Positions 27,075-35,013 of a stretch of 64,000 bases of DNA are shown piece after piece. Below the pieces are notes generated by a model, which was given only the letters and a program-made list of their open reading frames with translations, had not been told where the DNA came from and ran no database searches. Made by a program: the position numbers and the translations under genes. How positions within the stretch are numbered: position 1 is the stretch's first letter; every line of letters begins with the position of its first letter. This stretch comes from JARDZU01 sp963730285 (GTDB lineage Bacteria > Actinomycetota > Acidimicrobiia > Spongiisociales > ZC4RG35): NCBI GenBank assembly GCA_963730285.1, contig CAVSQY010000006.1:124001-188000 (forward strand). Direction: 5' to 3'.

Positions 27075-28690
27075 GCCGGGATTCGACGACGACCCGGCCG
27101 TCTTGGTGGTAGGTGATGTCGATCCCCATCTCGGCGTAGACCTTGGCCTTGTCGGCAGGGTCGGCTGCGGCAAGCGTTGCGGTGATGTCCTGCAGGCTGG
27201 CAACGACGGCCTTGACGTCTTCGCTCGTGAGTCTGGTGGTGGGGGTTCGGCCGAGGAGGGCTTCGAGCCGTCGTCGCTCCTGGTTGGTCTCTGCGATCCA
27301 CCTGCCGACGGTCGAAGCGGCCTCGGGTTCGCTGCGGACGATGGCGCGGTAGCTGTCGAGCTCGTGGGTGAGCTTGCGGATCCGGTCCCGAATCTGGCGC
27401 TCCTGTGCTTCTTGGTCGGTGTCGGGTTGGGCGGCAGCGGCGAGCTTGGCGCAGGTGTCGTCGAGGTGCTCGTCGGTGAACAACTCGCCGACCCAAGAGT
27501 CGAGGTGAGGCACGATGCTGTCCTCCCGGACGTAGACGGTCGCCGGGTGGTCACGGTTGTTGGACGGGTCGTCGCGCGGGATCTGGCAGCGGTAATAAGG
27601 GCCGGTCGTGGTTCCAGGTGCCTTCCATGCGGCGACCGCACTGGCCGCATGAGAGTCGGCCGGCCAGCAGGTACCGGCGTCCTGTCTTGGGGGTGCGGGT
27701 GTAGCGCCGCTTGTTGCTCCGGAACCGGGCCTGGACGGCCTCCCAGTCCTCCCGAGTGACCAGAGCCTCGTGGCTGGGTTCCTCGGACCAGACCCAATCG
27801 GAGGGGTCGTTCCATCGCATCCGGGTCTGATGGCCGAGACCGACATCGTGGATGTCGATGAGGACCTCGTCGCGGCGCTGTCTGTTCCATACCTGGTAGC
27901 CGGTGTATCGAGGATTCTCCAGGATCGAACGCACCGCGGTGAACCTCCAATCGGGTCCGTTGGCGAGTCGGTGCCGATTACGACCGGGGTCGGAGGCGGA
28001 GGGGGAGAGGATCCCGTCGGCGGTGAGGCCATTGGCGATGGCTCGTAGTCCGCGGCCACCGAGGAACTCACGGAAGATGCGGCGGACTACCGGAGCCGTG
28101 GCCGGGTTGGGTTCGAGCTGCTTGGCGCGCTGCCCGGCCGCGGCCTTGGCGGGATTGGGATGCGGGCCGGTATCGGCGAGCTGGTAGCCGTACGGTGGCC
28201 GGCCACCGAGGAACCGGCCTTCCATCGCCGCCTGGGCGGCCATGGCAGAGCGGACTCGGGTCTTGATCCGGTTGCGCTCACCTTTGCTCATGCCTCCGTA
28301 GAGGCTCATCACGATCTCGTGCGCATCCGAGCCTGGATCGATGGCGCCTCCCACCTCGGGTACCCACAGCTCGACCGAGTAGTGGACGAACACGGGGGAC
28401 GTGAGACCGAACTGGTTGCCGTAGAACGCCCGCTGCGGCTCGCCGATGACAACGGCGTCGAAGTCACGGCTCGGGTTGCCGAGGGCCTCGAGGAGGTGTG
28501 CCGCCTCAGGTCGGCGTGACCAGGGGAGAGACCGTGACTGTCCGACATCGAAGAACTCAGCGACGATCTCACCGCCGGCGGGCTCGATGAGTTGTCGCGC
28601 CCGTGTGATCTGCCAATTGCGCGACGCCTTCGGATCCTGGTGGTCCTCGGTACTCACCCGACCGTAGAAGGCGAAACGCATCTCGTTCAC
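27068..28690 (-). pseudogene. Large serine recombinase (integrase), frameshifted and lacking its own stop
   Basis: The N-terminal resolvase domain has the catalytic Ser in FYGRVSTEDHQDP, then a recombinase domain (GGRPPYGYQL, ILENPRYTGYQVWNRQRR) and a zinc-ribbon region (CGQCGRRMEGTW). Near 27596 the frame breaks: one extra T turns PYYRCQIP into LLPLPDP. The remaining 175 or so residues, including a coiled coil (IRDRIRKLTHELDSY), lie in another frame. That second frame does not stop at the element end; it reads on through the antisense strand of tRNA-Leu and secG to 26551, so 27068 is a nominal end near attL. Start GTG 28690 (overlapping the upstream small gene) or ATG 28681. It presumably catalysed integration here. 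Confidence 0.78.
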
Positions 28691-28920
28691 GACTGTACTG
28701 ATCGGTCGTCTCCTTCCCGGACCACTCTGGCGCGATCCGCCGCCTCCAAGACGACCCGGAGGAGAGCAGCCGCAGCCGTTCGGGTCAGGTCGGGCGGCTG
28801 GGCGGCTTCGACGACAATGTCGCGCTCCAGCCTCTTCCGATCACCGGCGTTGGGGTCTACCCGGTCCACCTCAAGAGTGTGAGGTGGCACCCTGTCGAGA
28901 GAGTGTCGTTGCGATGCCAC
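28687..28920 (-). CDS. Small protein coupled to the recombinase gene
   Basis: A protein of up to 78 residues whose TGA overlaps the recombinase GTG (GTGA), the main reason to believe it is real. Its C-terminal part is a charged helical stretch (DRKRLERDIVVEAAQ, then LTRTAAAALLRVVLEA). The start is uncertain: GTG 28920, 28890 and 28869 are all possible. A small accessory gene just upstream of a serine integrase could encode a directionality factor, but no similarity is recognised. Confidence 0.4.
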   Translation of the reverse strand: MASQRHSLDRVPPHTLEVDRVDPNAGDRKRLERDIVVEAAQPPDLTRTAAAALLRVVLEAADRARVVREGDDRSVQS

Positions 28921-29488
28921 TCGAGCCCGGGCCCGTCGGCGAGGCCCGCCCGTAATTGGCGGCCACCGGGATCTGTCGTCCGCGGCTGATTCGGTGGAGC
29001 TGAACCCAGTTGGAGGGTTGCTGAGAGGGCTACTGACACTCGGCTGACAGGGTTGGCATTGAAATGACAGGGTCCCCGCCCACACTTCAGGGCGATGAGC
29101 TGTCGGTCCCAAGTGCGCGTCGACGTCTTCGACGGGCGCATCGCTCCAGTCACGGCGGTTGCTTTCCGCAGTGACGCCCGCTTAGCACCGAGGACGGCGC
29201 TAAGCGGTCATACGACGCCTGGGGCCCATGAGACACCAGCCAGCGTCCCCTGGGTCGCACAGTGGCTCTCAATCGGTGGTTGGGGCGACAAAGTCCGGAG
29301 AGCTGACCCTCGTGGCCGTCGGAAGACAGAGGCTCAACCCAGAAAGCGCTCTCGAGCGAACAGGAGCGGAGAACCCATTGCCGAAAGCAACAGGACTGAG
29401 TGCGCATCGGAGCACTCGCTGCGCCCACAAGACGCGAATCGCGCTCAACCCCCTCCAACTACACACGCACCTGCAACACAGTTGCCCA
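28921..29488. other. Non-coding stretch inside element 1
   Basis: No convincing gene is seen on either strand; the open frames here have no start signals and an ill-assorted amino-acid composition. A perfect 8-base inverted repeat, CGCTTAGC (29179-29186) and GCTAAGCG (29199-29206), with a 12-base spacer, could form a hairpin or protein site. TGACAGGG occurs twice near 29045-29073. Confidence 0.4.
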
Positions 29489-29504
29489 TGTCTACATGTA
29501 GACA
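29489..29504. promoter_or_regulatory. Perfect 16-base palindrome, putative operator
   Basis: TGTCTACATGTAGACA is a perfect palindrome lying 4 bases before the Shine-Dalgarno (GAGGAGG, 29508-29514) of the SEC-C gene. A two-fold symmetric site here suggests control by a dimeric DNA-binding protein. Confidence 0.45.
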
Positions 29505-29519
29505 CGTGAGGAGGCAGTG

Positions 29520-30017
29520 ATGGATCTCGACCGCGGCGTGCTTGCCAGGATCGACCGCAAGCTCCTTGCACGTCTTGGGCAAGACATCACCTTCCACATG
29601 GTGAGAGTGCCGGGAACGGCCTCGAAGTGGGCAACATGGAAGCGCTACTGCGACGCCGCCGGTGTCTCGATGGGCCGTGCAACCGCTGCCCTCATCGATC
29701 GAGAATTGGTCGCGGTGTTCGGCGAGTCCGATCAGGAGGCCCCGGTGTTCGCTGCCGACGCTGAACAGCAACTCGCCAGGCGGGAGACCGCGAACGCCGA
29801 CCAAGAGCGTCGTCTTCGCACGGAGGAGAAACAACTCCGCGAGTGGGGGGAGCGGCTTCGCCTCTGGGACGATGAGCTGCGGAGACGAGAACAGTCGGGT
29901 GAGCTCTTCGCGAAGCTCGCCACGCGGTCTCGAGTGACGAGCTCGAAGATCGGTCGCAATGAGCGATGTCTCTGCGGTTCAGGGTTGAAGCACAAGCACT
30001 GCCACGGACTCGCCTGA
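29520..30017 (+). CDS. SEC-C motif protein with coiled coil
   Basis: A 165-residue protein of unknown function. Residues 1-70 look helical (ASKWATWKRYCDAAGVSMGR). Residues 80-130 form a highly charged coiled coil (RRETANADQERRLRTEEKQL). The C-terminus is a SEC-C zinc motif, KIGRNERCLCGSGLKHKHCHG, with the C-x-C-x8-C-H ligands of the SecA tail. SEC-C tails often mediate protein or ribosome contacts. The ATG at 29520 has a strong GAGGAGG Shine-Dalgarno at 5-base spacing, and a palindrome lies just upstream. No partner can be named. Confidence 0.72.
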   Translation: MDLDRGVLARIDRKLLARLGQDITFHMVRVPGTASKWATWKRYCDAAGVSMGRATAALIDRELVAVFGESDQEAPVFAADAEQQLARRETANADQERRLRTEEKQLREWGERLRLWDDELRRREQSGELFAKLATRSRVTSSKIGRNERCLCGSGLKHKHCHGLA

Positions 30018-30127
30018 GGTGCAGGCTGGTAGCGCATGGGTGTGTGGGCACGAGGCTGCTGGGGGCCCTGACCAGGGCGGCGAGACATGTTCATGAGGGA
30101 GGTCAACGTTCGTTAGTCTCGTCGGCG

Positions 30128-31207
30128 ATGCGACGCTTGATGCGAATGCTGGGTGTTGCGGTGGTAGCAGCCCTGTTGGTGGCGGTCGGTTGGTGGGCGA
30201 GTCGGACAGCGTTGGAGCCGCCGTCGAGTCCGCTCCCTGAGACTTCTCCGGTGTTCTATACGGTGAAAGAGGGAACGGTGGGCCGGTCGCTGCAACTCGC
30301 TGCCGTGGCGGAGTGGCCCTTAGCGGATCTTGGCCGTAGCGGCGCCGACGGAACGGTGACATCGGTGGACATCGTGTCTGGAGCCATGGTCGATGTCGGT
30401 GACGTGGTGTATTCGGTGGATCTGCGTCCCGTGATCATCGCCGAAGGCGCTGTGCCCATGTTCCGTGAGCTTTCGCTACGAACCGAAGGCCGCGACGTGG
30501 CTCAGCTTCAACGTCTGCTGGGCTCGTTGGGGATCTACGACGGTGAGGCGGACGACACGTTCGGAGCTGCGACCCGCGAAGCGGTCCGGGAGTGGCAGAA
30601 GCGTTTGGGGGTGGTTGCGGACGGTGTGGTGCGTCGCGGCGATGTCGTATTCGTTGCCGATCTGCCGACCCGGGTGGTCCTCACTGAAGAGATGACGGTT
30701 GGTGCGCCATTGACGTCAGGAACAGTGACGATGCGTCAGGTGACCGGTGACCCGACGTTTCGGATCCCGCTGGCACCAGAGCAACGCAGTCTGGTTCCCT
30801 TGCAGACCGAGGTGCGAGTTTCCCACGGTGCCGCGACGTGGGATGGCGTCGTGGCCGAAGCGCGCGAGGACCGCTCCCAAGGTCAGCTGTTGTTGATCTT
30901 GCAAGGGAGAGCCGGTGGGGCTCTCTGCGGAAAGGACTGCGCGGCCGAGATACCGCTGATGGGCCTGTCCGACTTTCCTGCCGAGGTCGTGGTTGTCCCC
31001 GAGACGGAGGGTCCGCTGGTTCCCATGGCTGCCATCCAGACAGCTCCCGACGGGACGACCTCGATCCAAGCCGACGATGGTACGGAGGTGCCGGTCACGA
31101 TCGTGTCTCAGTCCGACGGGATGGCAATCGTCGATGGTATTGAGCGCGGTGATGTGATCATCTTGCCTGCAACCAACCAGGAGGATGCCGGAGGAGGCGG
31201 AGGGTGA
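30128..31207 (+). CDS. Peptidoglycan-binding periplasmic adaptor of an ABC exporter
   Basis: A 359-residue protein with an N-terminal signal anchor (residues 8-27, GVAVVAALLVAVGWW), a lipoyl/HlyD-like beta region (GTVTSVDIVSGAMVDVGDVVYSVD) and an inserted peptidoglycan-binding domain type 1 (about 114-163, VAQLQRLLGSLGIYDGEAD, then FGAATREAVREWQ). The C-terminal half is beta-rich and contains CGKDC. Actinobacterial MacA-like adaptors have this layout. ATG 30128 is chosen just before the anchor (30140 and 30146 also possible). The stop overlaps the ATPase GTG. It probably links the transporter to the cell wall. Confidence 0.82.
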   Translation: MRRLMRMLGVAVVAALLVAVGWWASRTALEPPSSPLPETSPVFYTVKEGTVGRSLQLAAVAEWPLADLGRSGADGTVTSVDIVSGAMVDVGDVVYSVDLRPVIIAEGAVPMFRELSLRTEGRDVAQLQRLLGSLGIYDGEADDTFGAATREAVREWQKRLGVVADGVVRRGDVVFVADLPTRVVLTEEMTVGAPLTSGTVTMRQVTGDPTFRIPLAPEQRSLVPLQTEVRVSHGAATWDGVVAEAREDRSQGQLLLILQGRAGGALCGKDCAAEIPLMGLSDFPAEVVVVPETEGPLVPMAAIQTAPDGTTSIQADDGTEVPVTIVSQSDGMAIVDGIERGDVIILPATNQEDAGGGGG

Positions 31208-31836
31208 TCTCGCTGTCATCTCTGCGATTCGGGTATGGGCGGGACGAATTGGTGTTCGACGGCCTGGACCACGTGTTCGGTTCGGGAGTGATGTCGGTGG
31301 TGACCGGTCGGTCGGGATGCGGCAAGTCGACCCTGTTGTATCTGGCAGGGTTGTTGTTGACCCCGCGACAGGGTCGTGTCACCGTGGGCAGCGTGGACGC
31401 CGGTGGTCTGTCGGATGGCGCCCGCTCGCGATTGCGGGCCGGGCTGATTGGTTTCGTGTTCCAGGATGCAGCGCTGGACGCCACCCGGTCGGTGCTCGAC
31501 AACGTGGTCGAAGGTGGCCTGTATGCAGGGATGCCAAGACGCGCTGCCGAGACTCGAGCACGACAGCTGCTGGACCAGTTCGGTGTTGAGCTGCGACAGG
31601 ATAACCGTCCAGGTGAGGTCTCCGGCGGTCAGGCGCAGCGGGTGGGGCTGTGCCGGGCACTGGTCAAAGATCCGGCGGTTATCCTCGCTGACGAACCGAC
31701 CGGCAACCTCGACTCCGCCTCGGCCGCCGTAGTCATCGACGCCCTCGCCGAAGCGGCGTCCGGCGGAGCCACGGTGGTGGTCGCCTCCCACGACCCTGTC
31801 ATAGCCGCCCGGGCTGACGATGTTTTCTCGCTCTGA
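31204..31836 (+). CDS. MacB/LolD-type ABC transporter ATP-binding protein
   Basis: A 210-residue ATPase with Walker A TGRSGCGKSTLL, Q-loop FVFQDAALD, signature VSGGQAQRVGLCRAL, Walker B VILADEPTGNLD and H-loop VVASHDP. The LADEPTGNLD sequence is typical of the LolD/MacB/FtsE branch, whose members power extracytoplasmic work or export of peptides and lipids rather than classical import. The GTG at 31204 overlaps the adaptor stop, and its 3' end overlaps the permease start by 17 bases. Confidence 0.93.
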   Translation: MISLSSLRFGYGRDELVFDGLDHVFGSGVMSVVTGRSGCGKSTLLYLAGLLLTPRQGRVTVGSVDAGGLSDGARSRLRAGLIGFVFQDAALDATRSVLDNVVEGGLYAGMPRRAAETRARQLLDQFGVELRQDNRPGEVSGGQAQRVGLCRALVKDPAVILADEPTGNLDSASAAVVIDALAEAASGGATVVVASHDPVIAARADDVFSL

Positions 31837-32939
31837 ACGCCACATCACTCTCGGAGGTCTGGTCGGCGAGGCAGGCCGGGTGGCGGTCGCCACACCGGTT
31901 GGGTCGGCGTTGATCGGTCTAATTGTCGCCGCGGTGTGCGCTACAGCTATCGCCACTACCGGACAGACGGTCCGGGCCGAATCCGATGTCCTGTCTCGCA
32001 TCGACCAGCTCGGCACCCGTGTCGTCGCCGCCTTCGACGACCAAGGCACGGCCGCCATAGACCCGGCCTCGGTCGAGCGTATCGGCTCCCTCTCTACGGT
32101 CGACTGGGTCATGGGTGTGGGTTTCGCCCACGACGGACGTAACGCCAACATCGGTCCAGCCGCCACTCCGGTCCCGATTCGGACCTACTACGGCGAGCTG
32201 CCGGACATCGTCCACCTCGACGGACGTCAGCCTCGACCCGGCGAGGTCATCGTCGGCGATCAGGCCGCTGCCACTTTGGGCCTCATCCTCCCCGTCGGTG
32301 GGGTCGACATCGATGCCACCGAAGCTTCCATCGTCGGCGGCTTCCACGCCGACGACCCCCTCGGAGACCTGAACCACACCATGCTGGCTGCACCCAACGC
32401 CAACAACGAAAAAACGTTGCGCGCGCTCTACGTGCTGGCTGATAACCCCGCGGACGTCGCAACATTGACCGGCGCCGTAGCCGCCCTACTCGGGGCCAAA
32501 CAGCCGGCAGCTGTTCGCTACGAAACCTCCGAAACACTCGCCGAGCTGCGCGCCGCAGTCGCCGGCGAGCTCGGCCGCTACTCGAGACGCCTCGTTGTCG
32601 CCGCCCTGGCGGTTGGTCTCGTCCTCGTCGCCATCGTGGTCTACAGCACTGTTACTCTCCGCCGCCAAGACTTCGGCCGACGCCGTGCGCTCGGCGCCAC
32701 GCGTCTATACCGTCGTCGCCCTGGTGACCTCGACCAACCTCATGGTCGCGACTGTCGGCACCACCATCGGCGCCTTCCTCGGCATTGCCGTCGTCGCCCG
32801 CGCCACGGGGGGCCTACCGGCCTGGCGATTTACCACAGCCGTTGCCATGCTGACCCTCCTGACCACGCTGGTCGCCTCGCTCCCCCCAGCCCTCATCGCC
32901 GCCGGCCGCGACCCTGTCCGTGTCCTACGTGTTCCCTGA
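31820..32939 (+). pseudogene. FtsX/MacB-like ABC permease, frameshifted in the C-terminal third
   Basis: The permease of the exporter: an N-terminal membrane segment (VGSALIGLIVAAVCATAIA), a MacB-like periplasmic domain, and the FtsX-type membrane end. After RRQDFGRRRALGATR the frame is lost near 32700. The correct continuation (VYTVVALVTSTNLMVAT) and the last two membrane segments lie in another frame that stops at 32937-32939 after RDPVRVLRVP. Adding a CG dinucleotide (CGCG to CGCGCG) would restore a protein of about 373 residues. The unshifted frame runs on to 33091 as an Arg/His/Pro-rich tail that is not natural. If real, the exporter is inactive. Confidence 0.78.
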
Positions 32940-33107
32940 TGTTGATACCGGCTCCACGCTGCCGTCTCGTCTATTCCTCACCGGTGGGCGGCAACAATGT
33001 GCCCGCACTCTCCGAGGACCTCGGTCCGCTTGATTGGAAGCCCACCCCTTTCTGGACACCTTTGTTCTGGTTGGGAAGGCAGGAGCAATAGACAGTTGGA
33101 GCCGGTC

Positions 33108-33136
33108 TTGACGCAACGCCTAGATAGCGGTACGTT
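33108..33136 (+). promoter_or_regulatory. Promoter of the Tyr-rich secreted protein gene
   Basis: TTGACG (33108-33113) and TACGTT (33131-33136) are separated by exactly 17 bases, 57 bases upstream of the ATG at 33194. This is the best -35/-10 pair in the island and implies that the secreted protein can be made independently of the exporter operon. Confidence 0.5.
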
Positions 33137-33193
33137 CGAAAAAGTACGAGGGGTTTCGGGCCGTGTGGGAGGCCCAACACGAGGGAGAAGAAG

Positions 33194-33526
33194 ATGAGGA
33201 TTCGACTCCGGTTGGCTGTGGTCGTGGCTGCCGTCCTCGCCCTGCTGATAGTTTCCGGTGTGGCCTTGGCCGCCTACCTGCAAACTGAGAGCAGTTACCT
33301 GGACTGCGGCTATCCGTACAGCGTGCGCACCATCGTTCACGCCGACGGCCCCCACTACCACAAGATTGCCAGCAGCGACCACATGTATGGGGATGTGGGC
33401 TATACGCATTACACCTACTGGTACTCAAGCGTTCGGGAAGAATTCTGGACGACAAAAGGCGGCCATGTCCCCCCCGGTTACTACGACGCCGCCGCGTCCG
33501 GAGGATGGTGTTACTGGAATCCTTAA
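33194..33526 (+). CDS. Small secreted Tyr/Trp/His-rich protein with two cysteines
   Basis: A 110-residue protein. Residues 1-26 form a clear Sec signal peptide (RIRLRLAVVVAAVLALLIVSGVALA). The mature part of about 84 residues has 13 Tyr, 4 Trp and 6 His and only two Cys (in LDCGYPY and GGWCYWNP), which could form one disulfide spanning the domain. No family is recognised. It begins 254 bases after an ABC exporter operon and has its own promoter and a GAGGGAGAAG Shine-Dalgarno. A secreted bacteriocin-like or surface protein is possible but unproven. Confidence 0.62.
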   Translation: MRIRLRLAVVVAAVLALLIVSGVALAAYLQTESSYLDCGYPYSVRTIVHADGPHYHKIASSDHMYGDVGYTHYTYWYSSVREEFWTTKGGHVPPGYYDAAASGGWCYWNP

Positions 33527-33610
33527 GCCCGATCCGACTTCGTGACCTAGACCGGGCACGACCAAAGGGCAGCGGAGTAGAGGGTTGGAGAATCAACCGC
33601 AGCAAGAGTG

Positions 33611-34129
33611 ATGAGCGTTAGGTTGCGAGCCCTGGGTCTCTTGGTGTTGATGGTGGTAGGCGCTTGTGGGTCCACCAACGAGGCAACGACGACCACAACT
33701 CCGGTTCGAGGGGTGGCCCCAGGTTCGCTCGACGGGACGCGAGCGATCTTCGACTGCCTACGGAATGAGAAGGGCCTGGCAGTGGAGATGGATACCAGCA
33801 CCGGCCAGCCGAGCATCGGATGGGACGAGAACATTGTCTCATCAGAGACCGTTTTCGCGGCCAACGATGAGTGTATCGAGGAGCTGAGAGACGCCGGTGT
33901 GCTTCTGACGGAGGAGGAGCTGTACGGGCCGGAGTACCGGCGCAATCTCTACCAACAGTTCCTGGAGGCTGCCGACTGCATCAGAGGGCTTGGGTACGAC
34001 GTTCCCGATGCTCCGTCGGAGGAAGCATTCGTCGAAGGCACCGAGCAATGGTACCCATTCGACGCTGTCCCCGGTGTCGTCGGACCAGAGGAACTCAACA
34101 GGGTCTACACCGAGTGCGGCCTCGACTGA
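33611..34129 (+). CDS. Predicted lipoprotein of unknown function
   Basis: A 172-residue protein with an N-terminal lipobox (LMVVGAC, Cys19), then a Thr-rich linker (TNEATTTTTPVRG) and an acidic domain with four further cysteines. The paired Cys suggest an extracytoplasmic disulfide-bonded domain. The ATG at 33611 is preferred over the GTG immediately before it. It follows the Tyr-rich secreted gene by 84 bases and precedes the decayed toxin-antitoxin pair. No function can be assigned. Confidence 0.65.
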   Translation: MSVRLRALGLLVLMVVGACGSTNEATTTTTPVRGVAPGSLDGTRAIFDCLRNEKGLAVEMDTSTGQPSIGWDENIVSSETVFAANDECIEELRDAGVLLTEEELYGPEYRRNLYQQFLEAADCIRGLGYDVPDAPSEEAFVEGTEQWYPFDAVPGVVGPEELNRVYTECGLD

Positions 34130-34194
34130 ACACTCTCCAAACTCAGATCGCTGCAGCGTTCTCGAAACATCCATCCTTCTACCGGGCGTCACCG

Positions 34195-34262
34195 ATGTAT
34201 GGTCAGAGATCAAGCAGGAGCGGGGGGCAGAAGAGGGCGTGCTGGGGGACCGCTCCGAGTGA
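34195..34262 (+). pseudogene. Remnant of a ribbon-helix-helix antitoxin
   Basis: Only the last 22 or so codons survive (VWSEIKQERGAEEGVLGDRSE). They match the end of the intact antitoxin at 34774-35013 (TWSAIEEERRVEEGALGDISE). The DNA-binding N-terminus and promoter are missing; the upstream sequence belongs to the lipoprotein region. The overlap with the following toxin relic is kept (GTGA). Confidence 0.65.
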
Positions 34263-34594
34263 CCCTCATCGTGGCGAGGTATGGCTGGTCGACTTCGGCG
34301 AACCAGTTTGGTCGGTGACAGGGGGATTCCGCCCTGCTTTGGTCGTGTGGACTGACGCTCTCAACGAGGGACCGGCGGGGGTGGTACTTGTCGTACCGAT
34401 CACGCCCACCAGATGCACCTTCCGTCTGACATCGAGGTAGATCCCAGGGAGTCATGCCTCGATATTCGAGCTACGCCAAATGTGAGGATGTGAAGTCTGT
34501 CTCAGAGCGAAGGCTCATCGATCGGCTCGGAGTCGTTGAGCCTGACCCTCTCTTCGACACTGGGCGGGTGCCGCCATACCTGCTTGAGCTGTAG
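34259..34594 (+). pseudogene. Decayed MazF/PemK-type toxin
   Basis: Similar along its length to the intact toxin at 35010-35348: HRGEVWLVDFGEPV, RPALVVWTDALNEGPAGVV and, in another frame, SYAKCEDVKSVSERRLIDR. At least two frameshifts (near 34410 and 34460) break the reading frame, and the 5' frame stops at 34438. The two copies share 29 identical bases at 34508-34536 and 35262-35290. It is probably non-functional. Confidence 0.75.
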
Positions 34595-34637
34595 ACGGCC
34601 TCCACTCACCGAGAAGGAAGTCTCCAGCGCCGGCTTC

Positions 34638-34692
34638 CGTGTAGTCGAAGCTCGGAACGCTTCTCCGACACCGACACAACACTGACTACACG
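34638..34692. other. Middle attachment site with attP-like symmetry
   Basis: The core TCTCCGACAC (34662-34671) lies inside an inverted repeat: CGTGTAGTC (34638-34646) and GACTACACG (34684-34692). The left arm matches that of the right-hand site (35398) at the same 24-base distance, and the right arm matches that of attL (27064). A site carrying both element arms is what an attP between two tandem elements should look like. Confidence 0.6.
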
Positions 34693-34736
34693 CGTCCGAA
34701 CGTGATGCGTTGGGCAGGCGGGCGACGGTCGGAGTG

Positions 34737-34766
34737 TAGACAGAAGTGTATACGCTCTAGTAGACT
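34737..34766 (+). promoter_or_regulatory. Promoter and putative autoregulatory operator of the toxin-antitoxin pair
   Basis: TAGACA (34737-34742) and TAGACT (34761-34766) are 18 bases apart, and the antitoxin ATG lies 7 bases after the -10, so the mRNA should be leaderless. Between the hexamers lies the near-palindrome AGTGTATACGCT (34746-34757), well placed for repression by the antitoxin's ribbon-helix-helix domain. Confidence 0.5.
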
Positions 34767-34773
34767 GCTAGCC

Positions 34774-35013
34774 ATGAGCACGACGATACGGGTGAGTGAG
34801 GCGACTCGGGACCGGCTCGCATCGCTGGCGACCAGCACTGGGCGGCCGATGACGAGAGTTCTCGACGACGCGGTCGAAGCCTTGGAGCGGAGGGTGTTCT
34901 TCGACCAGTTCAACCGCCGCTACCAAGAACTCCGCGACGACCCCGCTACTTGGTCCGCGATCGAAGAGGAGCGGCGAGTTGAAGAAGGCGCGCTGGGAGA
35001 CATCTCCGAGTGA
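34774..35013 (+). CDS. Ribbon-helix-helix antitoxin
   Basis: A 79-residue antitoxin. The N-terminal ribbon-helix-helix DNA-binding region (STTIRVSEATRDRLASLA, then GRPMTRVLDDAVEAL) is followed by an acidic C-terminal tail that would wrap the toxin (ATWSAIEEERRVEEGALG). It should neutralise the MazF-like toxin and repress its own promoter. The ATG at 34774 is chosen because it starts the ribbon strand and fits a leaderless promoter; the frame upstream to 34702 is unsupported. The stop overlaps the toxin GTG. Confidence 0.88.
   Translation: MSTTIRVSEATRDRLASLATSTGRPMTRVLDDAVEALERRVFFDQFNRRYQELRDDPATWSAIEEERRVEEGALGDISE

Larger units (their letters stand above)
27057..34671. mobile_element. Integrative element 1 in tRNA-Leu
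   Basis: About 7.6 kb between the first and second copies of TCTCCGACAC. It has an integrase gene at the left end pointing at attL, cargo in the middle (SEC-C protein, adaptor/ABC exporter, secreted protein, lipoprotein) and a decayed toxin-antitoxin pair at the right end. No replication, conjugation or phage structural genes are visible, so it is a minimal, possibly immobile element. Frameshifts in the integrase and permease suggest decay. Confidence 0.65.

Noticed and set aside
28857..29520. Several open frames of about 100-140 codons on both strands
   Set aside because: No start signals or recognisable motifs, and they overlap one another; only the part overlapping the recombinase start is kept as a possible gene.
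32940..33091. C-terminal extension of the ABC permease frame
   Set aside because: Arg/His/Pro-rich read-through after a frameshift; the real end with membrane segments lies in another frame at 32939.
33194..33526. Assignment of the secreted protein to the Lactococcin-972 family
   Set aside because: The overall size and export-gene context fit, but I cannot see the family's conserved motifs; left as unknown.
33990..34262. 90-codon frame upstream of the toxin relic
   Set aside because: Only its last 22 or so codons resemble the antitoxin; the rest is lipoprotein sequence read out of frame.
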